64,000 nucleotides of DNA from JANJTB01 sp032027125 (GCA_032027125.1 JAVSMQ010000001.1:594160-658159), one strand, 5' to 3'. Shown: positions 34,239 through 42,737, numbered from the stretch's first letter. Made by a program: numbers and translations. The notes: generated from the sequence alone by a model not told the origin.

Positions 34239-34299
34239 AAATCCACCTCCTCGCTTCACTCACTTTCCCCATTTGAAAAAGGGGGATTAAGGTGGATTT
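34239..34299. repeat. Palindromic repeat-like element
   Basis: AAATCCACCT (34239-34248) is a perfect inverted repeat of AGGTGGATTT (34290-34299), with an inner TCCCC...GGGGGA stem. The GC-rich composition differs from the surroundings, and this pattern is common in dispersed intergenic palindromes. Only one copy is seen in the window, so dispersal is inference. Confidence 0.6.
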
Positions 34300-34429
34300 C
34301 TTCATTTAACTGCGAAATTGCAAACTACTTATTAAATAACTTAACTCATTTATTTTCATTATCAAGTCAGGAGTTCTGAAATCACAATGAACAATTTTTG
34401 CAAATTCTTCTCAACAATAAACAGTATTT

Positions 34430-34541
34430 CTCAAAAAAACAAGAGGTATTACAATGTCTGATTAAACCGGAACAATTATAAATTTAAAATTCTAATTTTT
34501 AAATAAACAGTCCCTTGGCAGTCAGCCATTGTAATACCTCT
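34430..34541 (-). ncRNA. Candidate structured RNA or large-loop terminator
   Basis: AGAGGTATTACAATG (34442-34456) is a perfect 15-base inverted repeat of 34527-34541, enclosing about 70 bases with internal hairpin potential (AAAATT/AATTTT). On the minus strand the closing stem is followed within two bases by seven T residues (34433-34439 on the plus strand are A). It lies 38 bases after the tonB stop. It could be a small RNA processed from, or transcribed after, the TonB operon, or just a long-loop terminator. No known RNA family is recognised. Confidence 0.45.
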
Positions 34542-34578
34542 ATAAATGTCAATCAACTAACATTCAGTTTTCAATTAA

Positions 34579-35373
34579 TTATCTCAGTCTGAAAGTTATT
34601 GGAATACTTACCCAGCAGGTAATCGGCTGACCATTCTGAATAGCAGGGATAAACGTGCCGTAATCGTTAATTGCTTTGATAGCGGCATCATTTAACATTA
34701 CATTATCAGAATCTTCAACAACGGCTTTACGGGCTTTACCATCAGCACCTACAAGCACTCTGACCACAACTCTGCCCTCGATATTGGCACGGCGTGCCAT
34801 TTCGGGGTAAATAATGCTTTTCTGCAATTTAGCAAGGTCAACAACAGGGTCTTTCTCAACTGCGATAAATGCATCTATATCAGGTTCGTCTTCAACCTGT
34901 TTCTTGATATCTACTTTACCGGATCTGTTCAAATCAATATTTCCGGAAAATCCGCCGATATCAACACCGTCACCGCCAACGGAAGATGCTCTTGAAAGTT
35001 CATCCATTTTTGCAAATTCTTTCATATCTGCAGGAATCTGTGCATCAGGAACAGCTATTGGAGTTCCCGCACGGGATGCAGGTCCGGTATTTACAATCAT
35101 CTGCGGAGGAGGAACTGCTTCAAGTGCTTCATCGGTCTGAGGCGGTAAATCCTCAAGACTGAGTTTTACAATCGGAGCCATGGGCGGAGCAGCATTAAGT
35201 GCCGCTTCCTGACTTTTTACCACAAAATAATATGCAATCAATAGAATTGCAAGAATTGAAACAGTATAGATAAAACCTTTATAGGTATTTTTAGCAATGA
35301 ATTCCTTAAGTTCGATAGCACCGTAGCCCGAGCCTTCAGGAATTTCGATAACGAGATTTGCTGCTTTAGACAT
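34579..35373 (-). CDS. Energy transducer TonB
   Basis: A 264-residue TonB-family protein: a membrane anchor at about residues 33-53 (YTVSILAILLIAYYFVV), a linker with proline- and glycine-containing runs (AAPPMAPIVKLSLEDLPPQ, VGGDGVDIGGF), and a C-terminal TonB domain ending CWVSIPITFRLR. It couples the proton-motive force from the ExbB/ExbD complex to outer-membrane transporters. It is the last gene of the exbB-exbD-exbD-tonB operon, two bases after exbD. The linker is short and low in proline compared with E. coli TonB, as is common in Bacteroidota. Confidence 0.92.
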   Translation of the reverse strand: MSKAANLVIEIPEGSGYGAIELKEFIAKNTYKGFIYTVSILAILLIAYYFVVKSQEAALNAAPPMAPIVKLSLEDLPPQTDEALEAVPPPQMIVNTGPASRAGTPIAVPDAQIPADMKEFAKMDELSRASSVGGDGVDIGGFSGNIDLNRSGKVDIKKQVEDEPDIDAFIAVEKDPVVDLAKLQKSIIYPEMARRANIEGRVVVRVLVGADGKARKAVVEDSDNVMLNDAAIKAINDYGTFIPAIQNGQPITCWVSIPITFRLR

Positions 35374-35375
35374 AG

Positions 35376-35942
35376 TTATAGCTCCTTAATTTTTGCAATT
35401 TCGTCTTCATTCATTGGAGCAATAGTAAATCTTCGCTCACGAACCATGGGATTTCCCTCGGCATCAAGTTTTTTTGATACTTGAGCTGTTATTGCAATTT
35501 CGGCAAGATTCAGCTCGTCCAAAATGCCTACTACAACACCATAACTTGCATTTTCAGAAGGTTTGAGTGCAGTAATAAGTTTATTAACCATATCAGCTTT
35601 CAGATTTTCCCTTTCAGCTAAACCTTTTATTTCCTTCTTTTCGATTTCAGTAGGGTCTTCCTGTCCGTGTGCATAGTATATTTTATTATCATCTCTAACA
35701 AAGATTGTCAGGAGCATTGATTCTCCGACTTCAATTTCAGTTTTCTCAGGGGGAACAGACATTTCCATTACCTGAGGAGTTGCCATAGTAGTAGTAAACA
35801 TAAAAAATGTCAACAAGAGGAAAGTAATATCAACAAGAGGAGTCATATCCAAATGGAAACCGACTCTTTTCATTTTCTTTCTATTACTGGCTTTGCCTCT
35901 TTTTTGTCTTTCGACTTTCATTTGACCACCGCCACCAGCCAT
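35376..35942 (-). CDS. ExbD/TolR biopolymer transport protein (first paralog upstream of tonB)
   Basis: A 188-residue ExbD/TolR protein. A basic N-terminus (QKRGKASNRKKMKRVG) is followed by the membrane helix with the conserved proton-path Asp, FHLDMTPLVDITFLLLTFFMF, and a periplasmic domain. It differs from the second ExbD in the group in its glycine-rich N-terminal tail and longer periplasmic part. ATG 35942 has AAGGAGATAA upstream. It lies 53 bases after the other exbD and two bases before tonB. Confidence 0.9.
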   Translation of the reverse strand: MAGGGGQMKVERQKRGKASNRKKMKRVGFHLDMTPLVDITFLLLTFFMFTTTMATPQVMEMSVPPEKTEIEVGESMLLTIFVRDDNKIYYAHGQEDPTEIEKKEIKGLAERENLKADMVNKLITALKPSENASYGVVVGILDELNLAEIAITAQVSKKLDAEGNPMVRERRFTIAPMNEDEIAKIKEL

Positions 35943-35994
35943 TATTTATCTCCTTAATTAGTCTAGTATATAGACGATTTAATCATTAAAAAAG

Positions 35995-36504
35995 TTACTG
36001 TTTCTTTTCAGTGACATAATTGAATGTCGTAGCAAGATTTTTCCGCAGTACATCCATAGCATCACTTATCCACTTAAACCTAAGTTTCTTGTCGGCATCA
36101 ATAGCGAATTTGGTTTCAGGTCTGACAAGCCGTGTATTTCTCACCAGTTCATCTAATATTTCAAGGGGTACGGCGAGCTGCGCTTTACCTTTTAATTCCG
36201 CAGGTACACTTTTTGACCTTTCCCAAATTTGTGCACGGTCAGTTTCGTTGGTTACTTCGTAATAATATGTGGTATCAAAGGTAATTGAGTCAACAGCAAT
36301 TTTAATAACCGCAACGTCTCTATCCGGTACTTTGGAGGTATCGGCAGTAACCTGAGGCCTTTCGATTACGAATTTTTGTTCACTTTCAGCCTGCGACTTA
36401 AATTTTGCAGTAAACATAAAAAATGTCAGCAGCAAAAAAGTGATATCCACAAGCGGGGTCATATCAATCACAAACCCCATTCTTTTTTTCTTTATCTTAG
36501 GCAC
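35995..36504 (-). CDS. ExbD/TolR biopolymer transport protein (second paralog)
   Basis: A 169-residue ExbD/TolR. The N-terminal VIDMTPLVDITFLLLTFFMF helix carries the conserved Asp; the periplasmic domain has DREVAVIKIAVDS-type text (DRDVAVIKIAVDS) and a final KWISDAMDVLRKN. It starts at a GTG (36504), preceded by GGAGAATTC, an acceptable ribosome-binding site. Two different ExbDs with one ExbB are typical of FCB-group TonB systems, where they probably form a heteromeric rotor-stator complex. Confidence 0.9.
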   Translation of the reverse strand: MPKIKKKRMGFVIDMTPLVDITFLLLTFFMFTAKFKSQAESEQKFVIERPQVTADTSKVPDRDVAVIKIAVDSITFDTTYYYEVTNETDRAQIWERSKSVPAELKGKAQLAVPLEILDELVRNTRLVRPETKFAIDADKKLRFKWISDAMDVLRKNLATTFNYVTEKKQ

Positions 36505-36541
36505 AGAGAATTCTCCTTCTGCGTTTTAGTGATTTCAAAAT

Positions 36542-37324
36542 TTAGCTTTTTATTCTGATTGTGAAAATCTGAGTAATACTCAGGATTGCTTCGTCAATCA
36601 TATAAACGAAGGCGTCAACCTTAGTTGTAAAATAGTTGTATGCTACGATTGAAATGATTGCACCGATAAGACCGCCTGCAGTATTGTAGAGCGCCTCGGA
36701 AATACCGATAGAAAGCTGAATAGCCGAAACCGTACCTGATACTGCCAAAGCCTGGAATGCACGAATCATACCGAGTGTTGTTCCGAGCAATCCGACAAGT
36801 ACAGCAATAGATGCTACAGTTGACAGAATTACAAGATTTTTCTCAAGAAGAGGAGTCTCAAGATTCATAGATTCGTCAATAGCTCTCTGAACTTCGGAAA
36901 CTTTCTTCTCTCCCGGAAATTCCGGGTCATTCTCGATTTCTTTAAACCTGAGAATGGCGGCTCTTAGTACATTTGCCATCGAGCCTCTCTGTTTATCACA
37001 TTCTGCCAAGGCAGCATCAAAATCCCCCTTTGCAAGCAATGTTGTCACATTTTTGATAAAGGTAGCAGGATTTCCCTTGCCCTTTGCTTTGTTTATTGAG
37101 AAAGAACGCTCAAAAGTAAAAGTTATAGAAATCAAAATGAAAGCCATCAACAGACCAACAAGCGGACCGCCTGTATAAACCGTTCCGTAAATATTGCCAT
37201 TTTTAGGCTCATTTTTGGTTTCAGGGTCGTTAAAATTGCCCGGGCTGCCGAGGATAAAGAAGAACACGATATAAGCAACAAAAAGTGCGAGTGCTATTAC
37301 AATAGCATTGAATAAGTTTTTCAT
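36542..37324 (-). CDS. MotA/TolQ/ExbB proton-channel protein
   Basis: A 260-residue protein with membrane helices at about residues 8-28, 53-72, 160-185 and 205-230. The conserved ExbB/TolQ region is VLVGLLGTTLGMIRAFQALAV plus IGISEALYNTAGGLIGAIIS, the pore-lining segments. It forms the proton channel of the ExbB-ExbD motor and is the first gene of the operon with two ExbDs and TonB. It is followed by exbD after 37 bases. Confidence 0.92.
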   Translation of the reverse strand: MKNLFNAIVIALALFVAYIVFFFILGSPGNFNDPETKNEPKNGNIYGTVYTGGPLVGLLMAFILISITFTFERSFSINKAKGKGNPATFIKNVTTLLAKGDFDAALAECDKQRGSMANVLRAAILRFKEIENDPEFPGEKKVSEVQRAIDESMNLETPLLEKNLVILSTVASIAVLVGLLGTTLGMIRAFQALAVSGTVSAIQLSIGISEALYNTAGGLIGAIISIVAYNYFTTKVDAFVYMIDEAILSITQIFTIRIKS

Positions 37325-37373
37325 AGAAACTAACTCCGTTATAAAAATAAATTTTTGGTTTCAAAATATATAA

Positions 37374-37715
37374 TTAGTTAAATAATTTTTTTGCTTCTTC
37401 CAAAGTATCCGTGATTGTAAAGACAAGTGTAAGCTTAGTAATTACAAATATGTTTTCGAGAGATTTGCTAACATTGCAAAGTATGATTTTTCCGTTTCTT
37501 TTAACGAAACTTGCGTGTGCTGAAATCAGCACTCCAAGTGCTGTGGAATTGAGATAAGTCGCATTCTCCAAGTTTACAATCAAATTATTTTGATTTTTAT
37601 CAGAGAAAAGTTTTAACTGTTCTTTTAATTCATCGGTTTCAGGTCCTCCGATAAACTGTCCCTTGAGATGTAGAATTGCTCCACCAATCTGTTCCTCTAC
37701 TCTTACTTGTGACAT
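37374..37715 (-). CDS. STAS-domain anti-sigma-factor-antagonist-like protein
   Basis: A 113-residue STAS domain. The conserved loop NLENATYLNSTALGVLISAHASF contains the Ser-Thr position that is phosphorylated in SpoIIAA-like proteins (STALG). A partner-switching role (binding a kinase or anti-sigma factor) is the family expectation, but no such partner is in the window. ATG 37715 is preceded by AAGGAGT and overlaps a GTG. It lies 49 bases upstream of exbB, possibly in the same transcript. Confidence 0.88.
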   Translation of the reverse strand: MSQVRVEEQIGGAILHLKGQFIGGPETDELKEQLKLFSDKNQNNLIVNLENATYLNSTALGVLISAHASFVKRNGKIILCNVSKSLENIFVITKLTLVFTITDTLEEAKKLFN

Positions 37716-37891
37716 CACAAACTCCTTGATTAATAATAATAAAAATAAAAAATCATTTTTCTACAACTTCAAAATTAGCAAATTTTTGCCAATTATCATC
37801 TTACAAAAATACTTTCATTCAAGATACTGACAAAGAAATATTTATTTTGCTGATAATTAATGGACAATATTGTGAATTATATGCAATAACT

Positions 37892-38749
37892 TTACACATT
37901 CTTAACACATCCTTCAATTATTCTGTCAATTCCTGCAAAATCCCTGCGGACTTCAATGTTGTATTTACCGGCAAAGATTGATTTCGTTTCTACAGACTGA
38001 TTGTATCCTATTTCAAGATAGAACCTGCCTGAGGGCTTAAGTAAATCAAAAAAAACTTCAGCAAATCTTTTATAAAACAGCAAACCGTCACCTTCATCTG
38101 TCAGAGCAAACCTTGGCTCGAACATTATTTCTTTTTCATCACTCCCCTCAAAATCAATTTTTGAAATGTAAGGAGGATTTGATACTAAGACATCGTAATC
38201 AGTCGAAAAGTTACAATTTGTTAAGAAATCTTTTTTTTCAAACAGAATATTTTCAATTCCGTTTTTTATTCTGTTAATTTCTGCGGTTTTAATTGCAGAA
38301 TCGGAAATATCAATTCCGGTAATATGAGAATTCGGCAGATGCTTAGCCAGTGCTATTGCAATACATCCCGAGCCGGTTCCAATATCTAATATTTTCAACC
38401 GGGAATCTGCACCTTCTTTTTTTATAATCAAATCCACCAGTTCCTCTGTTTCGGGTCTGGGAATTAATACATCTGGATTAACATCAATTTCAAGCCCCAT
38501 AAAGGATGTACTGCCAAGAATATATTGAAGCGGTTCTCTTTTTGAGCGTCTTATAATCATTGATTTTAGCTCGGCAAGTTCTTCTTTAATGAGCGGGAGG
38601 TCAAAATCCGTATATAATTTTACCCGCTCAATCTTAAGCACAGAGCATAATATGAGTTCGATATTCAGTCTTGGTGAGTCTATACCTTTTGTGACAAAGT
38701 AATCTCTGCCCCAATTGATAACATCAATTACTTTCCAGATTTTATCCAT
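37892..38749 (-). CDS. prmC: Peptide chain release factor N5-glutamine methyltransferase
   Basis: SAM-dependent enzyme that methylates the GGQ glutamine of release factors. It has the SAM-binding turn ILDIGTGSGCIAIALA and the amine-acceptor motif VLVSNPPYIS. The N-terminal half (residues ~1-100) is the PrmC helical domain, including the conserved REPLQYILGSTSFMGLEI and VLIPRPETEELVDL. The length of 285 residues is typical. Its start overlaps the end of pyrB by eight bases. Confidence 0.94.
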   Translation of the reverse strand: MDKIWKVIDVINWGRDYFVTKGIDSPRLNIELILCSVLKIERVKLYTDFDLPLIKEELAELKSMIIRRSKREPLQYILGSTSFMGLEIDVNPDVLIPRPETEELVDLIIKKEGADSRLKILDIGTGSGCIAIALAKHLPNSHITGIDISDSAIKTAEINRIKNGIENILFEKKDFLTNCNFSTDYDVLVSNPPYISKIDFEGSDEKEIMFEPRFALTDEGDGLLFYKRFAEVFFDLLKPSGRFYLEIGYNQSVETKSIFAGKYNIEVRRDFAGIDRIIEGCVKNV

Positions 38750-39677
38750 TTTTTTTCAGATGTTTACCCAATAGAGACAATATTGCCATCCTGATAAATA
38801 CCCCGTGAGCAGCCTGAGTTTGTATCAAACAGTTGGGAAAGCCGGATACCCTGTAATCTAATTCGATTCCGTAATTAACGGGTCCCGGGTGCATTAATAC
38901 CAAACCGGGTTTGCGGGAAAATCTTTCGTAGCTAATACCAAAGTATTTTGAATATTCCCGAATATCAGGCAAAATTCCTGATTCAATAATTTCACGCTTT
39001 AGTCTCAAAACAATCAGAGCATCAGCCCAATCAACTGCATCATCAATATTTTCGATTATATCGCAGTCCCATACGTTTATATGTCTTGGTAGAAGTGTTC
39101 CCGGAGAGCAAAGTTTTACTTCAGCACCCAGTGTTTTGAGAATTGATATGTCGGAATGCGCAACGCGGCTGTGAATTATGTCACCGATTATACAGACTTT
39201 CAAACCTTCAACCTTGCCGAAATGCTTTTGTAAAGTATATAAATCCAGTAAAGCCTGAGAGGGATGTTCGTGGTTGCCGTCACCGGCATTCAGAATAACT
39301 GCTTTTGTGTTTTCCTGAAAAAAATGAGGTACACCGCTGTTTCCGTGCCTGACGACAAATATGTCCGCTCCGGCGGCTTCAATAGAATGAAGAGTATCAA
39401 TGAGTGATTCATACTTATTCTGACTGCCTTGTGAACTTTGAAATGACAATGTATCAGCCGAAAGTCTTTTAGCTGCTAATTCAAAAGAGAGTTTGGTTCG
39501 GGCTGATGATTCCAAAAAAGCCATCGCAACTACTATGCCCTTCAAATTGTTGAATTTTTCACCTGTTTTATAATTTTGCATAAAATAATCGGCTTGAGAA
39601 AAAATCAACTCAATATCATTTATGTTCAAATCGGAAGCATTCAACAAATACGGTAACAAAAGCTTATCCTTATTCAT
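38742..39677 (-). CDS. pyrB: Aspartate carbamoyltransferase catalytic subunit
   Basis: Second step of pyrimidine synthesis. The carbamoyl-phosphate motif reads SSARTKLSFELAAKRL, with HPSQALLDLYTLQKHFG and LVLMHPGPVNYGIELDY also conserved. The length of 311 residues is normal for the catalytic chain. No regulatory pyrI is seen. It lies upstream of prmC with an eight-base overlap, an unusual partner but clearly one transcript. Confidence 0.95.
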   Translation of the reverse strand: MNKDKLLLPYLLNASDLNINDIELIFSQADYFMQNYKTGEKFNNLKGIVVAMAFLESSARTKLSFELAAKRLSADTLSFQSSQGSQNKYESLIDTLHSIEAAGADIFVVRHGNSGVPHFFQENTKAVILNAGDGNHEHPSQALLDLYTLQKHFGKVEGLKVCIIGDIIHSRVAHSDISILKTLGAEVKLCSPGTLLPRHINVWDCDIIENIDDAVDWADALIVLRLKREIIESGILPDIREYSKYFGISYERFSRKPGLVLMHPGPVNYGIELDYRVSGFPNCLIQTQAAHGVFIRMAILSLLGKHLKKNG

Positions 39678-39720
39678 ACAAACCTAATCAGTATTTGATT
39701 ATCAAAATCATACAAAAGTA

Positions 39721-39756
39721 AAAAAAAAGCCGTTCATAATGAACGGCAATTTTTAA
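39721..39756 (-). terminator. Intrinsic terminator after the HU gene
   Basis: GCCGTTCA (39729-39736) pairs perfectly with TGAACGGC (39740-39747) around TAA, with an eight-base A-run to the left (T-run on the minus strand). It lies about 15 bases after the HU stop. Confidence 0.9.
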
Positions 39757-39769
39757 GAAATAAAATAAA

Positions 39770-40096
39770 TTATTTCTTTTTAGCTGGTTTTTTCTTCCCT
39801 GCAGGTGCAGCAGCAACAGGATTAACCATTTCTGCAAGAGCTTTGCCGGGTTTAAATTTGGCAACTTTCTTGGCAGCGATTTGTATGCTGGCGCCTGTTT
39901 GAGGATTTTTACCGGTTCTGGCTTGTCTTTCCATAACGGAAAAAGTACCAAAACCTATTAAGGTGATACTTCCACCGGTTGCTAATTCTTTCGAAATAGC
40001 TTCCATAGTGGATTTAACTGCCTTTTCGGCATTGACTTTGGTTAAGCCGCTTTCTGCAGCAACCGCGGTGATAAGATCAGTTTTGTTCATAGCCAT
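39770..40096 (-). CDS. HU-family DNA-binding protein
   Basis: A 108-residue HU/IHF protein: MNKTDLITAVAAESGLTKVN, then IGFGTFSVMERQARTGKNPQ (the DNA-binding arm), FKPGKALAEMV, and a Lys/Ala-rich tail (KKKPAKKK). The tail is an extension beyond the ~90-residue core and adds positive charge. The ATG at 40096 (MAMNKT) has AGGAG seven bases upstream. It bends DNA and helps compact the nucleoid. It ends at a strong terminator and lies alone. Confidence 0.94.
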   Translation of the reverse strand: MAMNKTDLITAVAAESGLTKVNAEKAVKSTMEAISKELATGGSITLIGFGTFSVMERQARTGKNPQTGASIQIAAKKVAKFKPGKALAEMVNPVAAAPAGKKKPAKKK

Positions 40097-40325
40097 AAGC
40101 ACTCTCCTAAAAGTGATTGAAAAAAAATAAAAATTACAAGAAAAAGACACAAATTTTTAAAGTTCTAAGCATAAATTATTGACATATTTTTTAGCATAAT
40201 ATACAAAATGTTAGTAGTGATAACAGTTACGCACAAGATACAAATGTGAAATTAAGAAATTTTCTGATTACACACAATTATTTTTTTCATTTTTTTCATT
40301 TTTTTTAGCTTTTTTTTCATTTTTT
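40097..40325. other. T-rich intergenic region upstream of HU
   Basis: About 230 bases, very T-rich on the plus strand near 40270-40330, with no ORF or hairpin of note. The HU promoter must lie here; no box could be placed. Confidence 0.5.
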
Positions 40326-40826
40326 TTAATATTTTTCCCAAAAACTGATAAAAAACGGTAAAATGCGGTACCCGAGTTGAAAAATGTGAACAATTACGAG
40401 TGTAAAAATCCCTGCTGCAACATCATCGACAATCACAAAAAATGCACCTTTTCTTATGTTCAGCAAGTTTATCGGAAAGGGTTTCAGAATATCGAAAATT
40501 CTGAAAATTCCAAGACTGATTAATATCCAAAAAGGTGTCAAAATCAAATATGGATTTGATAATGCAATCAACATTCCAATTACTTCATCAATAACAATTG
40601 AAGAATGGTCAAATCCTTTTACATTTTCGTATCTTTTTATTGAATTAAATCCAATTATGGATAATACCAGAACAAAAATTAGTGATGAATACCAAATCAT
40701 ATATCCGGGTAAGAACAAAATCGTAAGTGCTGCAATACTGCCAAAAGTCCCGGGGGCGTATTTTATTTTACCTAAATAAAATACAGTAACAGTAATTTCA
40801 TCAAATTTTTTTAATTCAGAATTCAA
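40326..40826 (-). CDS. pgpA: Phosphatidylglycerophosphatase A
   Basis: A 166-residue PgpA homolog that removes phosphate from phosphatidylglycerophosphate. It has the family features KYAPGTFGSIAAL (N-terminal), SSIVIDEVIGMLIA (conserved Asp-Glu), FRIFDILKPFPINLL and VIVDDVAAGIF, between membrane helices. The start codon is a TTG at 40826 that overlaps the pgsA TGA by four bases (TTGA). It directly follows pgsA, so synthase and phosphatase of phosphatidylglycerol are made from one message. Confidence 0.88.
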   Translation of the reverse strand: MNSELKKFDEITVTVFYLGKIKYAPGTFGSIAALTILFLPGYMIWYSSLIFVLVLSIIGFNSIKRYENVKGFDHSSIVIDEVIGMLIALSNPYLILTPFWILISLGIFRIFDILKPFPINLLNIRKGAFFVIVDDVAAGIFTLVIVHIFQLGYRILPFFISFWEKY

Positions 40827-41404
40827 TTCAATTCCTGTATTTTAATATTTTTATAGTAATCCAATAGTGTCCAAAGTGTCAACAAAACTATTGACAACAT
40901 AGAATAATAAATCCAGTCGGAATAAATAAATGTTATCAAATCACCCCGATTAAGACCTGATACCGGACAATTAATTAAAAATACAATTATTAGAATGATG
41001 AAAATAAATACCATCTGAACAAAAGTTTTAATTTTTGCAATATAAGATGTCTCGAATTGTTTAACATCGCCGTTATTAGGAATAAATCTCATTACTGTAG
41101 TCAATACATCCCTGAAAATGATGATTAGCACCATCCATAACGGCAGAATACTCAACACGACAAAAGCAAGAAACGCAAAACCTGTAAGAAATTTATCTGC
41201 AAGAGGGTCGAAGAATTTCCCGAATTTAGATACAGCCTTCATCCTTCGGGCAAACCACCCGTCAAAATAATCGGTTAAAGCACCAATTACAAAAACGGGA
41301 AGTGACAAACAGACAATATCAGGATTATCTGAAATCACCATTACAAAAAACAAAGGTGATATTACAATCCTAATCCAGCTTAATATATTTGGAAGCTGAC
41401 TCAT
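40823..41404 (-). CDS. pgsA: CDP-diacylglycerol-glycerol-3-phosphate phosphatidyltransferase
   Basis: Membrane enzyme making phosphatidylglycerophosphate. The CDP-alcohol phosphotransferase signature (D-x2-DG-x2-AR...G-x3-D-x3-D) is visible in TDYFDGWFARRMKAV, then FGKFFDPLADKFL. It has about five membrane helices and 193 residues, as usual. Its start overlaps the tpiA TGA by four bases (ATGA), and its own stop overlaps pgpA. The tpiA-pgsA-pgpA block suggests a glycerolipid transcript. Confidence 0.92.
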   Translation of the reverse strand: MSQLPNILSWIRIVISPLFFVMVISDNPDIVCLSLPVFVIGALTDYFDGWFARRMKAVSKFGKFFDPLADKFLTGFAFLAFVVLSILPLWMVLIIIFRDVLTTVMRFIPNNGDVKQFETSYIAKIKTFVQMVFIFIILIIVFLINCPVSGLNRGDLITFIYSDWIYYSMLSIVLLTLWTLLDYYKNIKIQELN

Positions 41405-42171
41405 AAATCAGACAAATTCTCTGATGCTTCAATGATGGCAGCAAACAATTCCGGTTTAAGACTTGCACCGCCTATAAGCCCACCATCAACATCCGGCAGG
41501 GTTAATAATTCAGAACTGTTTTTTTCATTCATACTGCCTCCGTAAAGAATCCTTATATCAGATGCAGATTCTCCGTAATTATCTCTCAGGTATTGTCTTA
41601 TCCGCAAATGGGCTTCACCTGCTTGAGCGGTAGTAGCAGAAATTCCGGTACCGATAGCCCATACAGGTTCGTAAGCAATTACTAATTTATTTAAATTATC
41701 AGTTTCAATTCCGCTGTATGCTTTGCTGATCTGCCTTTCCAAAACACTAAAAGTATTTCCGGCATTTCTTTCATCAAGTGTTTCACCAATGCAGATAATC
41801 GGAGTAATACCTCCCTCTAAAGCAGCTTTAACTTTCAGATTAACCATTTCATCGGTTTCTCCATACAAGGTGCGTCTTTCCGAGTGACCTATGATTACAT
41901 ACGTACAACCTGCCGATTTAATCATATTTATAGATATTTCACCGGTAAAAGCACCTGAGATGTGAAAATCACAATTTTGAGCACCGAGTTTAATTACACT
42001 GCCGGCTAAAACTTCACTGACAGAATACAGATTTGTAAATGGCGGACAGACAAGTATCTCAGATTTTATGACTCTTGACCCAAAGATTTTTTTTATATCA
42101 GCCGCAAGATTTACAGCCTCTGATATAGTTGTATTCATTTTCCAGTTGCCTGCAATCAGTTTTCTTCTCAT
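41401..42171 (-). CDS. tpiA: Triosephosphate isomerase
   Basis: Glycolytic isomerase. The catalytic Lys is in AGNWKMN, His in IIGHSERRT, Glu in VIAYEPVWAIGTG, and GGLIGGASLKPELF is the C-terminal phosphate loop. I use ATG 42171 (MRRKLIAG) because the family starts there and AGGA lies about nine bases upstream; an ATG at 42180 would add three residues and overlap lptC. The length of 256 residues is standard. Confidence 0.96.
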   Translation of the reverse strand: MRRKLIAGNWKMNTTISEAVNLAADIKKIFGSRVIKSEILVCPPFTNLYSVSEVLAGSVIKLGAQNCDFHISGAFTGEISINMIKSAGCTYVIIGHSERRTLYGETDEMVNLKVKAALEGGITPIICIGETLDERNAGNTFSVLERQISKAYSGIETDNLNKLVIAYEPVWAIGTGISATTAQAGEAHLRIRQYLRDNYGESASDIRILYGGSMNEKNSSELLTLPDVDGGLIGGASLKPELFAAIIEASENLSDL

Positions 42172-42172
42172 A

Positions 42173-42736
42173 TTAATCATTCCTGTAACTTATTCCACTT
42201 ACCTTGTTTATTTTGTAATTATCAAGATTCTGGTCTGAAACAAAACCATAACCTGTAATTATTTCACTTTTCGTAGTAATTTTGACAAATTCATTTGAAT
42301 ATATTTTCTGTGTTGAATTATTCCATTCCAAAACCGATGTTTCCAACCGGTTTCCGATGCTGTCCGAAATGACAACAACATTGCCTCTTGCCAGCATATT
42401 TTTTGTTACGTCATCAATTCTTGCACTGTCAGCTTTAAGGTGACTAATTCTTTCATTATTGAATTTCGAGAAGAAGTCAACTGTCATGCCGTCATCCAGA
42501 AAAGTTTCCTGATTATCCTGATATACTCTCCCCTTCTTGGCTTTCAAAATAGCCTTGGTATATCCGGAATCAGCGAAAATAACCTCAACATCGGTGCCGG
42601 ACTGGTCAGGCTCACGAAAGACGAAGGCTGAATCAATCGGCATAGCAATTTTAGAGTCCCATTCAATACAGGAAGCCATAAACAAAAATAATGCTATTAA
42701 TCCTGATGTTTTAATTATGTTTCTAATTTTGAACAT
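42173..42736 (-). CDS. lptC: LPS export protein LptC
   Basis: A 187-residue exported protein with an N-terminal membrane/signal segment (LIALFLFMASCI) and the LptC/OstA beta-sandwich pattern: ILKAKKGRVYQDNQETFLDD, MTVDFFSKFN, and repeated beta strands such as MLARGNVVVISDSIGNRLET. LptC bridges the inner-membrane LptBFG and periplasmic LptA in LPS export. It lies between kdsA and tpiA; adjacency to kdsA supports an LPS role. The MASC-like end could be a lipobox. Confidence 0.82.
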   Translation of the reverse strand: MFKIRNIIKTSGLIALFLFMASCIEWDSKIAMPIDSAFVFREPDQSGTDVEVIFADSGYTKAILKAKKGRVYQDNQETFLDDGMTVDFFSKFNNERISHLKADSARIDDVTKNMLARGNVVVISDSIGNRLETSVLEWNNSTQKIYSNEFVKITTKSEIITGYGFVSDQNLDNYKINKVSGISYRND

Positions 42737-42737
42737 A

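Larger units (their letters stand above)
34115..34578. other. Gene-poor gap with two inverted-repeat structures
   Basis: About 460 bases lacking a convincing gene. It holds a palindromic element at 34239-34299 and a stem-loop candidate RNA at 34430-34541, both described separately. The rest is AT-rich without recognisable motifs. Confidence 0.6.

Noticed and set aside
34115..34246. Upstream extension of the small membrane protein to a GTG at 34246
   Set aside because: The start lies inside a palindromic repeat and the added residues look unconstrained; an internal ATG fits better.
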